A DNA stretch of 64,000 nt. Origin: Laccaria trichodermophora (Eukaryota; Basidiomycota; Agaricomycetes; Agaricales; Hydnangiaceae). The position numbers were made by a program, and so were the translations under genes. The stretch's first letter is position 1. Every line of letters starts with the position of its first letter. The DNA is taken from positions 1,054,001 to 1,118,000 of the forward strand of contig JACTVC010000008.1 of the NCBI GenBank assembly GCA_018417955.1, given 5' to 3'. Positions 12,190-25,544 of the stretch are shown one piece after another. The notes below the pieces were generated by a model. The model was not told the origin of the DNA. It searched no databases and saw nothing but the letters and a program-made list of their open reading frames with translations.

Positions 12190-14323
12190 TCAATCTCCGT
12201 CGATAATCTTTTCCCACAACGCCTGTATTAAGTTCCACACTTTAGCGACCCCAGTTCCCATACTAAATAACGTCAACTATGTAGATATAAGAGCGAGAGA
12301 GAAATCGACGTACTTGACGTCAGCGACATCATCTAAAAGTACCCACATTGTATGTGCAGGCGATTCCGTATGGGGGCCGCCTGTCGCGGGCGAAGTTTTC
12401 CGCTTTCCGGATTTAATTGGTATCTCCACCTTTGAATTTGATTTCAGGGTAGGTGGCGTTGAGCCACCCTCTAGGAGAACCCATTGCGCCCTGTATGTCT
12501 TCTTCACATGCGAGAAAAGGTGGACCACGTCGCCGGCGACTTTTATTTTCGATATGCGAAGGTGAAGATTTACACAGTCATCCTCAAGATCTTCTCTGTC
12601 TTTTGGGGCATGAGCGCTGAGAGGAAAGACTCTTGCATCCTGGACAACCTGAGAGATCAAGTTGTACGGGATGTGCTTGAGCGCATCATGACTGATGGTT
12701 TTCGATACCGCGGGAGAGGTAGGAAATTCATAGAGACCTGCTAAAAGCCCTGATCATGATGAATATCACCTCTATACATCAGATTATTAGATGAAAAACC
12801 TGTGCTTGGTCGCCTCATAAACAAAAACCATCTTTCACCAGGATTCTGGATTGGTCGCCATTCTACCACATTGACGATGTCTAATTCCTCTCTGGCTTTC
12901 TTACGTTCAGCCTTCATTGGGTAGGACATTACCCCGGCGCCGGTAAGCAGTTCACACAGGCCGCAGATATCCTCTATGTCCACCATACGGGTGTTGTCCT
13001 CCTATGTGCCCACACTGTTAACTGAAACGTTAAAAACATTACGACGAAAAGGGAGCGGACCTTTGCACTCTCCTTGGATTCCGAATTCTGGTATGCTGAG
13101 CACCAATTTTGAATCGGACAGGTTCCGCACTCGGGATCGCGAACCTTACAAACTGTGCTCCCCAGCTCGATCAACGCTTGATTGATGTCGCCTGCGTACT
13201 GGGGTGGCGACGTGATATCGGCCTCTGAAACTGATCTATAACACGTTTCACGAAATTAGATGTCAACCAGTCTACCTTCGATTTGCACCATAACAGTTGC
13301 CGCGCCCCAGAGTATATCGAGGGTTGACTTAACTTTTGGGGGCGCATGAAGGGCAAGGACCCTGCTCAGAAGACGGTGAACATTACCATCTAACTACACG
13401 TCAAAGTCAGTTCAGACATAAAAGTATATTAAGACGCTTACAACAGGAACTTTCTCGCCGTAGGCAATCGAACAAATAGCACCCGCACTATATCGGCCGA
13501 TTCCAGGTATATTGGCCTCCATCTCCTTCGCATTGCCGGGCAATCTTCCCCCATATTTCTGTATGGCCTTCTGAGCACCAGTAAGTAACCGACTTGCCCT
13601 TCTATAATAGCCTAAACCTTTCCAAAGTGCATTGACTTGATCAATGTTCGCGGATGCCTAGCCAACGCCGTCAGACTCATACAGACTTTGCGAAGGGAAT
13701 AGACCAACGAGGTGGCGTATAGTAGGATACCTATGGCAAGATTAGTTGAAGATCCGTATGGCATTAGTGCACTACAGATGAACGCACGTCTCCATCCAGC
13801 GAGTGTAATAGGGTATAACCGTCGCGACTTGTGTTTGTTGCAACATGATCTCCGATACCCAAACCTAGTCGAGTGTTATTTCAGACGACATTCAGCTTTC
13901 TCTAGGATTACAGGGGAACATCATAAACCAACTCACCTCATAGGCCCTTTGTGCGCGTTCTTCCGCACTAGAAGAAGGATTGTAAGGTTTTCGCCAGGGC
14001 ATGCGGCGAGTATCATGCACAGTTCTATACCAGCGAAGAAGAGCGACGCGCATTGGCCCTGGTGAGCTGATAATGTGAGTTGATTTGGAATGAGTTGATA
14101 CATAGATCTGGATATCCGTGTCCACTTCGTCCACGTCAACGGAGCGTGGTCTGACGACGCCCTTCTTCTTCATGTGCTGCTTTTTTACCCTTTTCTTCGT
14201 TTTCTTGCCGAAAGACGCGTCTTGAAAGTCCGAATCATCGCAAGACTTTGACCCCTCAAAATCGCTCCCATCTCCCTCTGAGTCCGAATCCGAAGTTCGG
14301 CGTCGCTTAGGCATTTTTGACAC
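12190..14323 (-). CDS. A/G-specific adenine DNA glycosylase (MutY/MUTYH)
   Basis: Base-excision repair glycosylase removing adenine opposite 8-oxoguanine, acting in nucleus and/or mitochondria. The N-terminus is Ser/Asp/Lys-rich ([18 protein letters not shown]; basic [16 protein letters not shown]). The catalytic core has [35 protein letters not shown] (catalytic Glu in SEIM), [14 protein letters not shown], then the HhH-GPD region [18 protein letters not shown] and [17 protein letters not shown] with the catalytic Asp. The iron-sulfur cluster loop is [17 protein letters not shown] (C-x6-C-x2-C-x5-C). The C-terminal NUDIX-like 8-oxoG recognition half follows ([31 protein letters not shown]) and ends after a last intron with LWEKIIDGD and TGA at 12190-12192. 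All catalytic residues I looked for are present. The first ATG is at 14323, with another three codons in. Confidence 0.88.
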
Positions 14324-14699
14324 TGATTTCTCAGTTTCCCTGACTCAGAGTGTTGTCCCTCTTCCTGTCGGAGTGAGAGTGAAAATGAGAAAGACTTGGT
14401 TAGGACTCGCGTTTGCGTAACGCCTCCTATGTCGTCACGTGCCAATTGTTCTTTTTAGTGCCAAACGGCGGCAAAACACCCATTGTACTTGTTCCCCTTT
14501 CTTCACAGGACAACTCTGAACCTTACGATCCCAAAATGGCCGTCGTTGTTTTCCTGGTGAAGCTTGGCATGCGCGAGGCTTTTGGGTCCGAACAAAACGC
14601 GGAATCTTTCTGCCCTTGAGACTATGAAAAGAGCTGGAATGAATACTAGAGCTCAAGGTTCTTGTCAGCCTCTCGCTCCGCTTGCCAATTTCGCGTCTT

Positions 14700-16000
14700 A
14701 TGGGGGCGGCAATTGTGGACCCGTTGCCTCTCCACTTGACGTCTCGCGTCGCTCCAGAGCTGTACGACAGGATCCTTGATAACCTTCACGATTCACCATC
14801 TGCGCTTTCTGCTTGCAGTACCGTATGGCGTTCCTGGCTCCCGACATGCCGGTATCACCTATTCTCTGAGGTCGTTCTTAGTCTAAATTTTGCTACCTTC
14901 CTTCGCTCGCGCGCAAACCAAGCTGTCATTCCCTTTATCCGCAAAGTCATCATCAATGGCGGATGGGGAGATACGACCGGGAAAGGTGAAGAAGACCTGT
15001 TTTTACTTCTCGGCGACCTGGAAAACCTTGCTTGTCTTCGCATGAACAGGGTGGTTACTTGGGAGACGCATGACCTTTGGAGATCGGTTACATTGACAGC
15101 TGCAGGAACTCCTCTTTCTCATAGACTTTCATCATTGATTCTTCGTTCCGTTCACTTTCCTTCCTTTTCCGCCCTCGCTCTCTTCATCAGCACTTTCTGC
15201 AATCTTCGAGAGCTTTCCGTGGAAAACGTGACATGGGGCGGTAATGTCGCTCATTTAGAGGAAGGCCAGTTGCCTCCTCTCCAAACCTCCGTGTTGAAGA
15301 AACTACGGATCGCATCATGTTTTTTCCGGCCCATAATTTTATGGATTTGGCCTGGGCTAGCTTCGGGAAGGGTCGCCGAGGAAGACCCTCCGCGTCTTAC
15401 CCACCTTTCTCTTCCCGAGATTTTCCCGAATGAAGGCCTTCTTCTTGGGTCACTTCTGCGCACCCTTGGAGTGTCTTTGGAAAACCTTGAAATTGGGTTT
15501 CTTTCGCACGGTTCCGATAACCGTGACGATAGAGGTTCGTTGGTAAAAATTTATGCATGCATCTTTGTCTGATTCTACTCATAGACATGTTTTCCTTGGT
15601 TGATCTTTCCTACAACACTGGACTGAAGACAATTGCCTGTCATCAAGTTGTTCTCTTCCACTTTCCTTTTCGTGGTTTCTCCACGACGGCATTTCAGTCA
15701 TCTAACGACCCAAGTTCTCGCTATAGATGGGTTACGGATATCCTCGGGACTATCCAGTCCCGCAAAGTTTTACAAATTACGTTCCATGTCTGGTTGAGCA
15801 CAGAATCGCAGCTTGATCTGATCGACTGGGGCGCGCTGATCCGCATTCTTTTGAGCCCGCCGCTGGTGGAGCTCCGACACCTTCGTTTTTCGGTTTCTGG
15901 CATTGGCAGAGATATAGACTTGGTGGAGGTATGGTTTAGGCGTCGGTTTGGACAAATGTTGTCGTCCAAAGCTAAACTTCAGGTTGAATTTTCTGAATGA
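14700..16000 (+). CDS. F-box-like/leucine-rich protein of agaric type
   Basis: Two exons with one intron (about 15534-15584, ending in TCATAG). The protein starts MGAAIVDPLPLHLTSR and has an F-box-like stretch (APELYDRILDNLHDSPSAL, then CSTVWRSWLPTCRYHLFSEV). This is the usual opening of the large agaric family of F-box proteins with irregular leucine-rich repeats. The rest has LRR-like runs (FSALALFISTFCNLRELSVE; LTHLSLPEIFP; LRTLGVSLENLEIGF). The family supplies substrate receptors of SCF ubiquitin ligases; the target is unknown. I chose the ATG at 14700 because the frame upstream of it offers only a TTG. Confidence 0.62.
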
Positions 16001-16065
16001 GTTCCTCAAACTTTTACTTCCCACCTCCTTCCCGAACACTCAATATTAGTCCCAAAAACATTGTA

Positions 16066-16170
16066 TCTCCAGCCCCCAGTTCCTTGTATTTCTAGCCCCG
16101 GGTTTTTTATATTTCTAGCCCCCCGGTTTTTTGTATTTCTAGCCCCAGGCTTTCCTTGTATTTTTAGCTC
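16066..16170. repeat. Short tandem repeat, about 30-bp unit
   Basis: Four imperfect copies of a unit resembling TTGTATTTCTAGCCCC followed by a G/T-rich stretch, just beyond the stop of the F-box-like gene. Probably a 3' UTR or intergenic minisatellite. No coding role is apparent. Confidence 0.6.
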
Positions 16171-16757
16171 TTGTAGCGTTAGTATCGCGTATCACCCAAC
16201 TGTATCTACCTCTTCATCCATCCCAACCCTCGAGAGAATTCTAAGTATGACATTAACTTCGTTTTACCTCAACTTCTTCAAGTAACTTGATCATGAGCAT
16301 ACTACTACTAGTTGCAATTGACAATACCAAATGCCCAGCAGAAAAAACCGATTGGCCTCCCTTTGTTCGCACTAGGTCTGGATCCCAGGCTCAAATGCAC
16401 CGTCGCCAGTATTTGAGATCGGCTCGGGGTTGTAAATCTTGTTAAAATTTACTGCCCCGCCCACTGTGGCGAACCTCATATGTTCAAGGTAATCCATTGG
16501 CTCCTGATCATGATAGCATGGCCAACTCTCCACCAGCAAAGTAGGGGATGTTGCATTTGATGCGGCGACAGGACACAGGATTTTATGGCTACTGGTTGTT
16601 TTTATTAGGAAGAAAAAAAAGTATCAAACGCGAAACGCTATGATGAAACGCAAAATCAGCAAACCTGTGTTCGGGCATCTTTACGTAAGCCGCGCCACGT
16701 CGTGACCATATGATGACACGTTAGTAGTAAGTAGCATTCCACTCAACCCTCACCACA

Positions 16758-18006
16758 ATGTCCTCAAGAATCAGCATCGCGCGCCCGCAGACAAACTCGT
16801 TCAACGTCGACCCACATGGGCTTTCCAACTCGAGGCAGTCTTCTGGCTACAGGGCTGCTAATCCCGACGACCCGCTCGAGAAGATCCGGGCGTTTAGCAA
16901 GACTGTCGAGGACAATATCGAGATTTACTCACAACCTGCAAAACCTCATCTGCCGGCGATTGGTCGCTTCTTGATTGTAGTGACATTTTTGGAGGATGCG
17001 TTGAGGATTGTGACACAATGGGGGGATCAGATTTGGTATTTGCAACAGTGCGATTTACATGCCGTCGCGCCTTTTGGTATCACTGACACCTGCATCAACC
17101 AGACATCGGCACTTCCCCTGGGGCATCTCCCACATTTTCCTCATCATTAACGTCCTAGTAAGATATATCGTTATTTTACCCTCGCCTCCACTTATGTTTG
17201 CCATTCAGACCATGCTCGCAGGCTCTTCGGCCATCATCCTTAAACGATACACTGAATACGCAGTGGGCGGTCTTTTGGCTGTTGTAATCATCCAAGGATT
17301 CGGCTACGGGCTTATATTCGACCTGAACTTCTTCCTCCGCAACTTGAGCGTGATCGGCGGTCTATTTATGGTGTTCAGTGACTCGATGGTTTCCAGGAAA
17401 ACACTCTTCGCTGGTCTACCGACTATCAGTGAGACGGACCGCAAGAAATAGTGAGAGCGCCCGTCATCTTGTCCTTTCAGGAAGCTAATAAACCATAGCT
17501 TCCTTCTTGCTGGCCGTGTTCTTCTCATTTTCCTCTTCCTTGGCTTCATTCTCCAAGGCGAGTGGAGCATCGTCCGTGTCTTTGTCTCTATCGTTGGTCT
17601 CGCCGCTTGCGTCATGGTTGCCGTCGGCTTCAAGGCGAAGTGGTCCGCTGCATTCCTTGTGATCGTCCTGAGTATCTTCAATGTATTTGCCAACAACTGG
17701 TGGGCCGTGCATTCCGCACATCCTACCCGCGATTTCTTAAAGTGAGCCCACATTTGTTTGGATGACGCGGTGCTGACGAAATGGCCCAGATACGATTTCT
17801 TCCAAACCCTTTGTTCGTTCCTTCCCATTCTCACGCTCTTGACGCGAACTCATTTTGCTTTTATCCAGCTATCGTTGGTGGCCTTATTCTCCTCGTCAAC
17901 ATGGGACCTGGTGCGTTTCCCTCGCTGTGAATCATTGCGCACAGGTAGTCTGACATGTCGCTGAACAGGTGGACTCTCTGTGGACGAAAAGAAGAAAACT
18001 TATTAG
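16758..18006 (+). CDS. ERV29: Erv29/SURF4-family ER cargo receptor
   Basis: Polytopic membrane protein that loads soluble secretory cargo into COPII vesicles and cycles between ER and Golgi. Spliced exons give an N-terminal cytosolic part (MSSRISIARPQTNSFNVD), then family blocks IRAFSKTVEDNIEIYSQP, LPAIGRFLIVVTFLEDALRI, VTQWGDQIWYLQQ, FPWGISHIFLIINVL, YTEYAVGGLLAVVIIQGFGY and FLRNLSVIGGLFMVFSDS. Several further hydrophobic segments follow, then FLKYDFFQTLSIVGGLIL. The protein ends DEKKKTY, so the last four residues (KKTY) form a di-lysine COPI retrieval signal, as in Erv29/SURF4. TAG is at 18004-18006. Start ATG at 16758 in CACAATGTCC context. Length is normal for the family. Confidence 0.9.
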
Positions 18007-18553
18007 AGGTTGGGTCGCTAGGACCTTTCCTACCACACCGCATCATCTCTTTGCAAGGTGTTGGAAGCATTCGAAGGTGTATGTACGTACTATTCATGGG
18101 CGAGCGAACGACGCCAATCTACCCCTTCGTGTGATATCTTCGTGCTGTCATCAAAATTTTATTTGAGTACCTTGAGGTCCAATCAGCGGGCAGTGTACGT
18201 GTTGCAGGTGAAGGCCGCTTGCCCATCATAACTTTCCTTTGTTGACTACGACGCCTGGCAATGCTGGCATCAGCTGGCTGCGTCGGTAACATCACTCGGA
18301 TCAAATTGACACTATTGTTTTCCGGCGGAAAGACTCAGAACTCCTAATCGTCAACTCATGTCATGGCTACCAAAGAACAATGCTACGCTCAGTGCCTCTT
18401 TGCTGCACTGACGGTTGCTCTTTGCTGTTGGAGATGGGACAATTACCCCGCTCAAGACACTGTAGTCATGGCATAACAACTGCAATACTTCAAGGTATCC
18501 CGCTCAAATATATAAGGGCAAGGTAGAGTGTTAACTTTATCACACAAAAGTAC

Positions 18554-20563
18554 CATGAGCTACGCAAATTACAACACCGTACCATACTATCCACCAAGTT
18601 ATGGGTACTTTGCCCCAAGTCCTACGACTCGCAATCAATGCAGTCCCATTCCACCGACCCACCCAACCTTTGGAAGGAAACATTCGGGCTTTGGCATCTC
18701 TCCTACTTACTCAACCTTTCCAGCATCCCCGACCGGCTCGACCTTTGGGATGACCCCTACCAGCCCGACCTTTCCAACTTCCCCTGCTCGATCTAGCTTC
18801 GGAGTATCCCCGACCACTTCAAGTTTTAACAACCTTCCAATGGATGTGGCGTTCGGGATTGCAGATAATCTTGATGCTAAATCGGTTGCAAATTTGTCCC
18901 AGGTAGGCCGTGTCCAACATGGTATACCATCCTTCCAAATTTACCTTGTGCCGTTGTAGGTTTGGAGGCCGATGGCTTCAGCACTACAAAGTGGTCAGGC
19001 CACGTTAGAACATCTGAAAGCTCAATGCTACAGAGCGGGGTTGAGCTTGGGTTCCAGGTCTACGAGATTTTTACAGCAACCTCTGAACACCATACCTGAC
19101 TACATCCGGGCTTTTGTTGCTCGAAGGTCGACGTTGAGGTGGGCACGGGCGATATGCACGGCACTCGATGTTGTTTCTCCTACGATGCCGTGGCACGACG
19201 AGAAGGCCCGTGTTAATGCCGGATTTATGGGTGAGTCTGGGGGCTGTTTATACACCGTCGAACGCCCAGGTGGATATAAGACTGCCACCAAAATAAAGAT
19301 CTTCCAACCTGGTTCTGATCGCCTTGGGCGTGAATATCGGGTCCATTCCTTCAGTTTTCCCGAGGTGGTTTTTGACGTCGCGATTGACCTCGAAGAAGGT
19401 ATTTTTGCACTGGCCACAAGGTTTGTCCGCTCCATCGTTGGTTCTGCGTCTTCTGAAATGCCTTGACTCATAGCTCATACCACGACGACTTGGAAGATTA
19501 CAATGAAAAAGATTTTGATGCTACCCACATATCTGTCCAGAGTCTTTCGAGCACGTCAAAATTGAAGGTTGAAGGAATTTGTAAGTTCCGCTGCAAAAGA
19601 CCCGTTCAAATTTCTATCAAGGGCCAATACGTCGTCGCGTTACTTCGTTCCGAAAGTTTGCACATCGTTGACTGGAAGGAGGGGTCCGGGAACAATATCC
19701 ACGTACGTCCGCCCTTATATTTCAGGGAATTATCCTAACCTACGACAGCTTGGCTCGGATGCCCGAGAGCTGAGCTATATGTTCACGGATCAACATACCC
19801 TTCTCGTCTCGGAATACGGTGTCCTTAGTCCGCATCACCCCCACGTTCAAGGAGCCCGTCTGGCCATCAGGAATCTCAAAGATCGCACTAGCTTTCTGAT
19901 CCCTTTTGATTTCTTGACGAGGTTCTATGAATCTGGGAGACTTCCGTGCGGTATACTTTTTATTCCGACTGTTTCCCCGCACACATCGGAACAGATCAGA
20001 TTTTCTGCGGGATTTTTCGACGACCCCGACCAACGGACGATTGGCTTCCGAATTCTGTTTGAGAAGAAGCCCTACGCGGATGCTCGTGAAATTATAGTCG
20101 TGGGGAACTTGTCCACATTATTCGAACAAAGGCAAGGCTTCTGGCGCGAGTTGAACATTTCCGGCAAAGATTACAAGTTCTGTGGGCAACGACTGTTCTG
20201 GACCACCTCGGGCGGAAACGTTCACAACATGCAGATGCTGGATTTCAACCCTGAAACGAGCAAGACCTTTCTCGGCAACCATCGTAGCACCAGAGTCGTC
20301 AACGAAAAGGATCCCAGCTGGAAAACTCAATTGTCGCGTATGGACCGACTTTGCACTACTCACGACATGGGGAGCGCCATGCATGTATCGTGCCCGCCTT
20401 TACAAGATGTGGTCGGGAGTTCTATGTCAGAAGATTGCCTTTTCGTGGTCAGGGTATGTCCATTTCTCTTTGAGCTCGAACCCGGTATCACAATGAGTCT
20501 TTTCAGCGGGGCCGTGCCCTCGGTCGACCCGAGCCGCGCACTCTTTGTCTTTATTACTTCTGA
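18554..20563 (+). CDS. F-box-type protein with Pro/Ser/Thr repeats and beta-rich C-terminus
   Basis: Starts MSYANYNTVPYYPPSYGYF, followed by a low-complexity region of repeated short units around FGxSPTxSTFPxSP (about residues 35-95). A degenerate F-box (NNLPMDVAFGIADNLDAKSV, ANLSQVWRPM across an intron) comes next. The remaining 450 or so residues are beta-rich with no clear WD signatures (YVVALLRSESLHIVDWKEG; DQHTLLVSEYGVLSPHHPH), resembling the propeller-like C-terminal part of agaric F-box proteins. Introns near 18903-18959, 19421-19472 and 20450-20502 have GT/AG ends. If the last is spliced, the protein ends shortly after at 20563. Probable SCF substrate receptor; target unknown. Confidence 0.52.
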
Positions 20564-20909
20564 GGAAAGCAATGTGCCTCGTTGACGTCGATCCCTTGGG
20601 TTGACACTGGCCCCTTCCCACTGCATTCACTTTCTTCTCGATATCTCAACCACAATGCTTCATTCTCATCGGCTCTTGTACTGGTCTACATATTGAAGCG
20701 GCACCCAGGTTGAGACAAAGGATGGACGTATGTTCTACAATTTGAGATTGGGTAGTGCAAGTGAAGATGAAACATACATTGCGGCACCCTGACCTTTGTA
20801 TGAGACCTCCATCCACAGACTCTTGATTCTTCGTCGACTACCTCGACTTTTCCTTACGAGGCCCATCGCATGTATATACCCCACGAAGTGAATTCCGTAA
20901 CCCACTGCC

Positions 20910-22606
20910 CTATTCATTGCGTCCCTTCAAGGTGGGTTCCAGTAACGATGTTGTCCTCCACCAAATATCTGCGTACGTCTTCTGCTCTTGATCATAATCG
21001 TGATATCGTTGACGATCGCAATCGATCCAGCCATAACTCAACCTTTCAAGAGCAGGCAAGAGCAGCGTCAGGTGAGCTGCAACAGCTTCAGCGCTCACTA
21101 TAGGCGAAGTGCACATGTGCACATTCTGGAGTGTTTTTCCAACAGGATAGTCTCCACCACATTGAGAGAAAGATGGTATCGTTTTGGCGTTGATGCGGAG
21201 GGTGAGGTACGTCAGCAGCGGACAGTGGGCGATGAGAGATTGGAATCCAAAGAAGGTGGTTCTAGGCTCCTCGTCCATCGTGGCCTCATAAAAACTGAGT
21301 CTGTATAATTTGGGCCAGGACTTCGCCATTTTGAGAAGGCTTGCGTCGGTGAGACCGATGGAAGAGCATGGGTCTATCTGAACGTCGACCAATTCTCCAA
21401 ATGAGGCCAATGGTTCAAAGGTGTCGGAGCGGAGGTGGAACACCTCTTCGTGTCTTATCACGTCCATACAGGGTCGGCTTTGGGACACCCCCAGGAGGAG
21501 CATCTTCTGTCCGAGATCACGATCACAAAGGAATCGAAAAAAGGATTTCAGATCCCACTGATGATGTCCTCTTCGAAAGACCTCCAAGCCGTAAAGGGAT
21601 TTTGACTTGACCTGCTCGAGGAGCATCTGGCAAGCCGTCAGGCTTTTGGAGTACACTCGCAAGTTTGAAAGGGCGGAGAAGCCCTTGCCTTTGCTGGCTT
21701 GAGAAAGCGTAAATATCTGCAAGGCTCTGTCCGTTATGGCGATTTCAAGCATGCGTAGGTTGGGGAGCCCCGTGACTAGAGTGAGTGCCTGCGGCGTAAG
21801 AGGAATGCGGCTGATACCGAGGTTCTCTAGACCATGGAAGGAGGGGAACAGCTTCAATGCCTTTTGAGAACCTTCCAGGATTTTGAAGCCTTCATCAAGA
21901 TCCTCGGCGAATATAATGAAACTAGTTAATTGGGGAACCACTTCGTTGAGCACCGCAGTTATGTTGTCCCAAGGGGTTTGTTCTAGATGTGCTTCGATGC
22001 GAACGGAATGCAGTTTTGGACCGACAATAAGGCGAGGGTAGATTGCTGCATCTACGAAGTCACTGCTTGACAAACAAAAGTCGAGAAGGTGTGGCAAGAG
22101 AGGTCCGGGATTCGTTTTTTGGGACCAAATGACTGGGAGAACCTGGGTATCCATGCGCAGTGTCTCCGTATCCCAGTATTCCAAGGTTGTGCTATACTCC
22201 TGTCCAATGACTCTAACTCTGGGACTATAGAAGAGAATCCGCTTGAAGTCGGACGCTTCTATGCTCCTCGTTATGCTCTATTGTATGGTCAATAAAATGC
22301 TCGGTAGGTAGCAAATGCTTAGGACCGAAAGATGCTCACCAGCGTTGATTCAGTGATTGTCCACGCGTCGGGGGGAAGGCATTGAACCAAGGGGATAAGG
22401 GAAGGCAGAGCCCGCCACAGATGGTTCAGAGCAGGTTCGTGAAAGGTTTTACACGTTCTTGCTAGTCCTGCGAGGGTCCTTAGTGCAGTTCTGTCGTGGT
22501 AGAGATTGCTTCTATCGGCCTCTGTCCGATAGCCAGAGTAGGGGTCACTGAAAATATGTTTAAAAATCTCGGATAGAAGTTCCTGCACCATCAAACAGTT
22601 ATGCAT
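20910..22606 (-). CDS. F-box/LRR protein
   Basis: Two exons. Exon 1 (about 22335-22606) encodes MHNCLMVQELLSEIFKHIF, ALRTLAGLARTCKTFHEPAL and NHLWRALPSLIPLVQCLP, the standard F-box opening of agaric F-box proteins. After one intron the long second exon encodes irregular leucine-rich repeats, including FPSFHGLENLGISRIPL, LTLVTGLPNLRMLEIAITD, LTDASLLKMAKSWPKLYRLS and FQSLIAHCPLLTYLTLRIN. Stop at 20910. It converges on the neighbouring F-box/propeller-like gene. Probable SCF adaptor with unknown substrate. Confidence 0.7.
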
Positions 22607-22996
22607 ATTCGCGTGAGGAGAGGGTGATTTCTTTTGAAAAGGAGAGTGGCAAACAAAGGATGGCGGCCGCGATTTATACTACTGGTAGTATGCTGATTTG
22701 TAGCAACAATGCATCAAGAACAAAGATCACTTTGTCGGCCACGTTGGTAGCTCGTGCGTACGGGCGCGACCAGGGCACGACATTGCCATTGTCCGGAAAG
22801 GTGTAGAAAGCTGACTGCGACGTTTGTAGAGGTTCCAGAAGGCGACCAGTGAACGCCAGAGATACCCTGGAGATACGGTACTCGAAGAGACAAAGAGAGG
22901 TTCTGAAGTCACATGTCATCGAAAACAAAATTTGCAGACCTCCTCAGACCTCAACATTGCAGGTTACTTCAAGACCGATCTTCTTTTGTGTAGATC

Positions 22997-25544
22997 ATGG
23001 TGCAAGACCCTCATAACGTTCGGGTTTATACTGTCAATGGCACCGCGGCTGGTTCATCGTCGTCTTTGCCTGATTGGCTAACTCGAAAGAGAGCCTCAGC
23101 GAAAGGCAAGGGAAAAAGGGCGATACGGGAACACTTCGAAGGGACCATTGAACTTATCCAAGGTTTCGAATTCCCCGAGGCAAGCAACAGGGTGAAAACA
23201 ACTCGCGATGGACACCATGTTATCGCAACAGGCACTTACAAGCCGCAGATGAGAGTATGGGATCTGGACCAACTCTCGCTCAAGTTTGAACGGCATTCTG
23301 ACGCTGAGAACGTCGACTTTGTTGTGCGTGAGTCGTCTTATGCTTTGAGGCCAGCTGGGAAAGGTTTTTCCTGAAGCTCACGTCTTACCCTCCCTCTTAG
23401 ATTCTATCAGACGACTGGACCAAGTCCATCCATCTCCAAAACGACCGCACCATTGAACTACATACTCAAGGAGGCTTCCATTACCGTACGCGGATACCAC
23501 GATTCGGCCGCTCCCTTGCCTATCACTTTCCCTCCTGCGATGCCTACTTTTCTGCCTCTGGAAATGAAATTTACCGGCTCAACCTTGAACAAGGTTGTTT
23601 CCTCAACCCTCTCCAACTAGAAGATGAATCTTCGGATGGCGAGATATTAGGCGTCAACACAATCGACATCAACCCCGTTCACCAACTGCTTGCTTTTGGC
23701 GTTGACGGTAATGGGACTGTACAGTTCTGGGACCCGCGCTCAAGAACCAGTGTCGGCATACTTCGGCTACCAAGAAACAGATTGATGCCCGTTACTGCGA
23801 GCGGAGCAGGCAGCCACAGTTTAAGCGTCACAGCCATTTCATCAAGACCAGATGGGCTTTCGTACGCTGTTGGTACATCCACCGGACACACATTACTCTA
23901 TGACATTCGTGCAGCCAAACCTTTTGCGACGAAGGATCAAGGCTATGGACTACCAATAAAAAATGTCGCTTGGATCGAGGGTGGAAGTCGGATGGCTGGA
24001 GATGGAATGGTCCTTTCGGCTGACAAGAAGGTCATAAAAATTTGGGATCGTAATTCTGTGCGTAATTCTCGCTTTGACTTTTCCCCCCCTTATTCAGAGC
24101 AAATTCCAGCCTTCAACAAATTTTGCCTCAATTACGCCTGCCAACGACCTAAATGACATTCATCACGTTCCAGGAAGTGGGCTGTTGATGACAGCAAATG
24201 AAGGCATTCAAATGGCGACGTACTTCATCCCTCAGTTAGGACCTGCGCCTCGCTGGGCAAGCTTTCTGGAGAACATCACCGAAGAAATGGAGGACCAGAC
24301 GACGCGCTCTATCTACGAGGATTACAAATTCGTGGAGAGGAGTGAGCTCAAAACGTTGGTATTCATGATTCATCCCCTTCCTGTCTATGCTCACCCCTGT
24401 CAACACGTAGGCTCGGGTTGGATCACCTGGTCGGCACACCTACCCTCAAGCCATACATGCATGGCTATTTCATTTCCCTCAAACTATATGACACCGCACG
24501 TATCATCGCAAATCCATTTGCGTACGCTGAACATCGGGAGAAAGTAGTTCGTGACAAGCTGGATAAGATGGCTGAAACTCGTATACGCTCCAAGAAAGAG
24601 GTTGGAGTCAAGGTCAACAAGGCTCTTGCTGAGAAGATCCTCAAGGAGGAGGAGAGGGCCAAGAAGAGGGAGGAGAGGAAGAAGAAGCGCAAGGTGCAGC
24701 CAGCAGTGGACGATGATATGGCGGTGGATGGAGAAGAGGCTAGTGATGAAGAGGTGAAGGGAGACGAAACCGACGGAAAGCCGAGTATCCTTTCCGATCC
24801 ACGTTTCTCAAAAGTATTCGAGGACCCCGAGTTCGCAATTGATGAAAACACAAGAGAGTTTGCTCTTCTCAATCCGTCTGCTTCGCAGAAACCTGGGAGG
24901 CGAAAGACGGCCGTGGAAGAGGAAGAAGAAGAGAGCGACAAGGTTTCTTCTGATGGCCTTGGGGAGAGTGAAAGCGAAAGCGGAGATGACAGTGATAGTG
25001 ACAGCAGCGACGCTGGAGGTACGTTCATTCCTCATTACATTTACAGGCAATCAATAACGTCTTTGCAGAACTTACAAAGTTCGATCCTCGTTCGCGGCCT
25101 GGGCAAAAGAATCTCCGTGCTCAGCAAGCTTACGACCGTACTAGGGAGCACAACAGGGTCGCCAACATTAACATGGTTCCCATCCGGGCCACGGGGACAA
25201 ACTCTGAACGTCTGGGCGATCGGAACGCCTCCTTTGGTCAACGTCTTGCGCCCCCTTCGTCATCTAAAGATTCAAGGCGGTCAAGTAAACCCTCTTTGGG
25301 CAAGGACGATGGTGCGATGGAAATCAGCTGGGTACCCTCTGCGTCCAGTGCCAAGGATGACACTGATGGTAGGCAAGGGGGACGCAAAAAGCAGGAGAGG
25401 AGGAAGGGCGTGGAGGTGTTTGGGGCAGGAATGGAGAAGGGTGGGGAGGAGCATGGGGAGGTTTCGGAGTCGGGGAGGAAGGGGAGAACACAAAGGAGGA
25501 AGGGTATACGGAGTGGTAGTAAAAACGTCTTTCGCAGGATGTAA
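22997..25544 (+). CDS. ENP2: ENP2/NOL10 nucleolar ribosome-biogenesis factor
   Basis: WD-repeat protein needed for 40S (SSU processome) assembly in the nucleolus. The spliced frame starts MVQDPHNVRVYTVNG, with SLPDWLTRKRASAKGKGK, then the propeller: IELIQGFEFPEASNRVKTT, HHVIATGTYKPQMRVWDLD, FGRSLAYHFPSCDAYFSASG, NEIYRLNLEQGCFLNPL, LLAFGVDGNGTVQFWDPRSR and VLSADKKVIKIWDRNS. The family-specific block VPGSGLLMTANEGIQMATYF, PQLGPAPRWASFLENI and LDHLVGTPTLKPYMHGYFIS follows. The C-terminus has coiled, Lys/Glu-rich and acidic stretches, the NUC153-like piece ILSDPRFSKVFEDPEFAID and a basic tail ending SKNVFRRM. Stop at 25544. Short introns split the WD part, one near 25020-25069 precedes the basic tail, and start and order match the family over its full length. 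Confidence 0.88.

Noticed and set aside
24465..25028. Minus-strand 187-codon Ser/Leu-rich frame
   Set aside because: It is the antisense of the Lys/Glu-rich tail of ENP2/NOL10, a common artefact of such composition.
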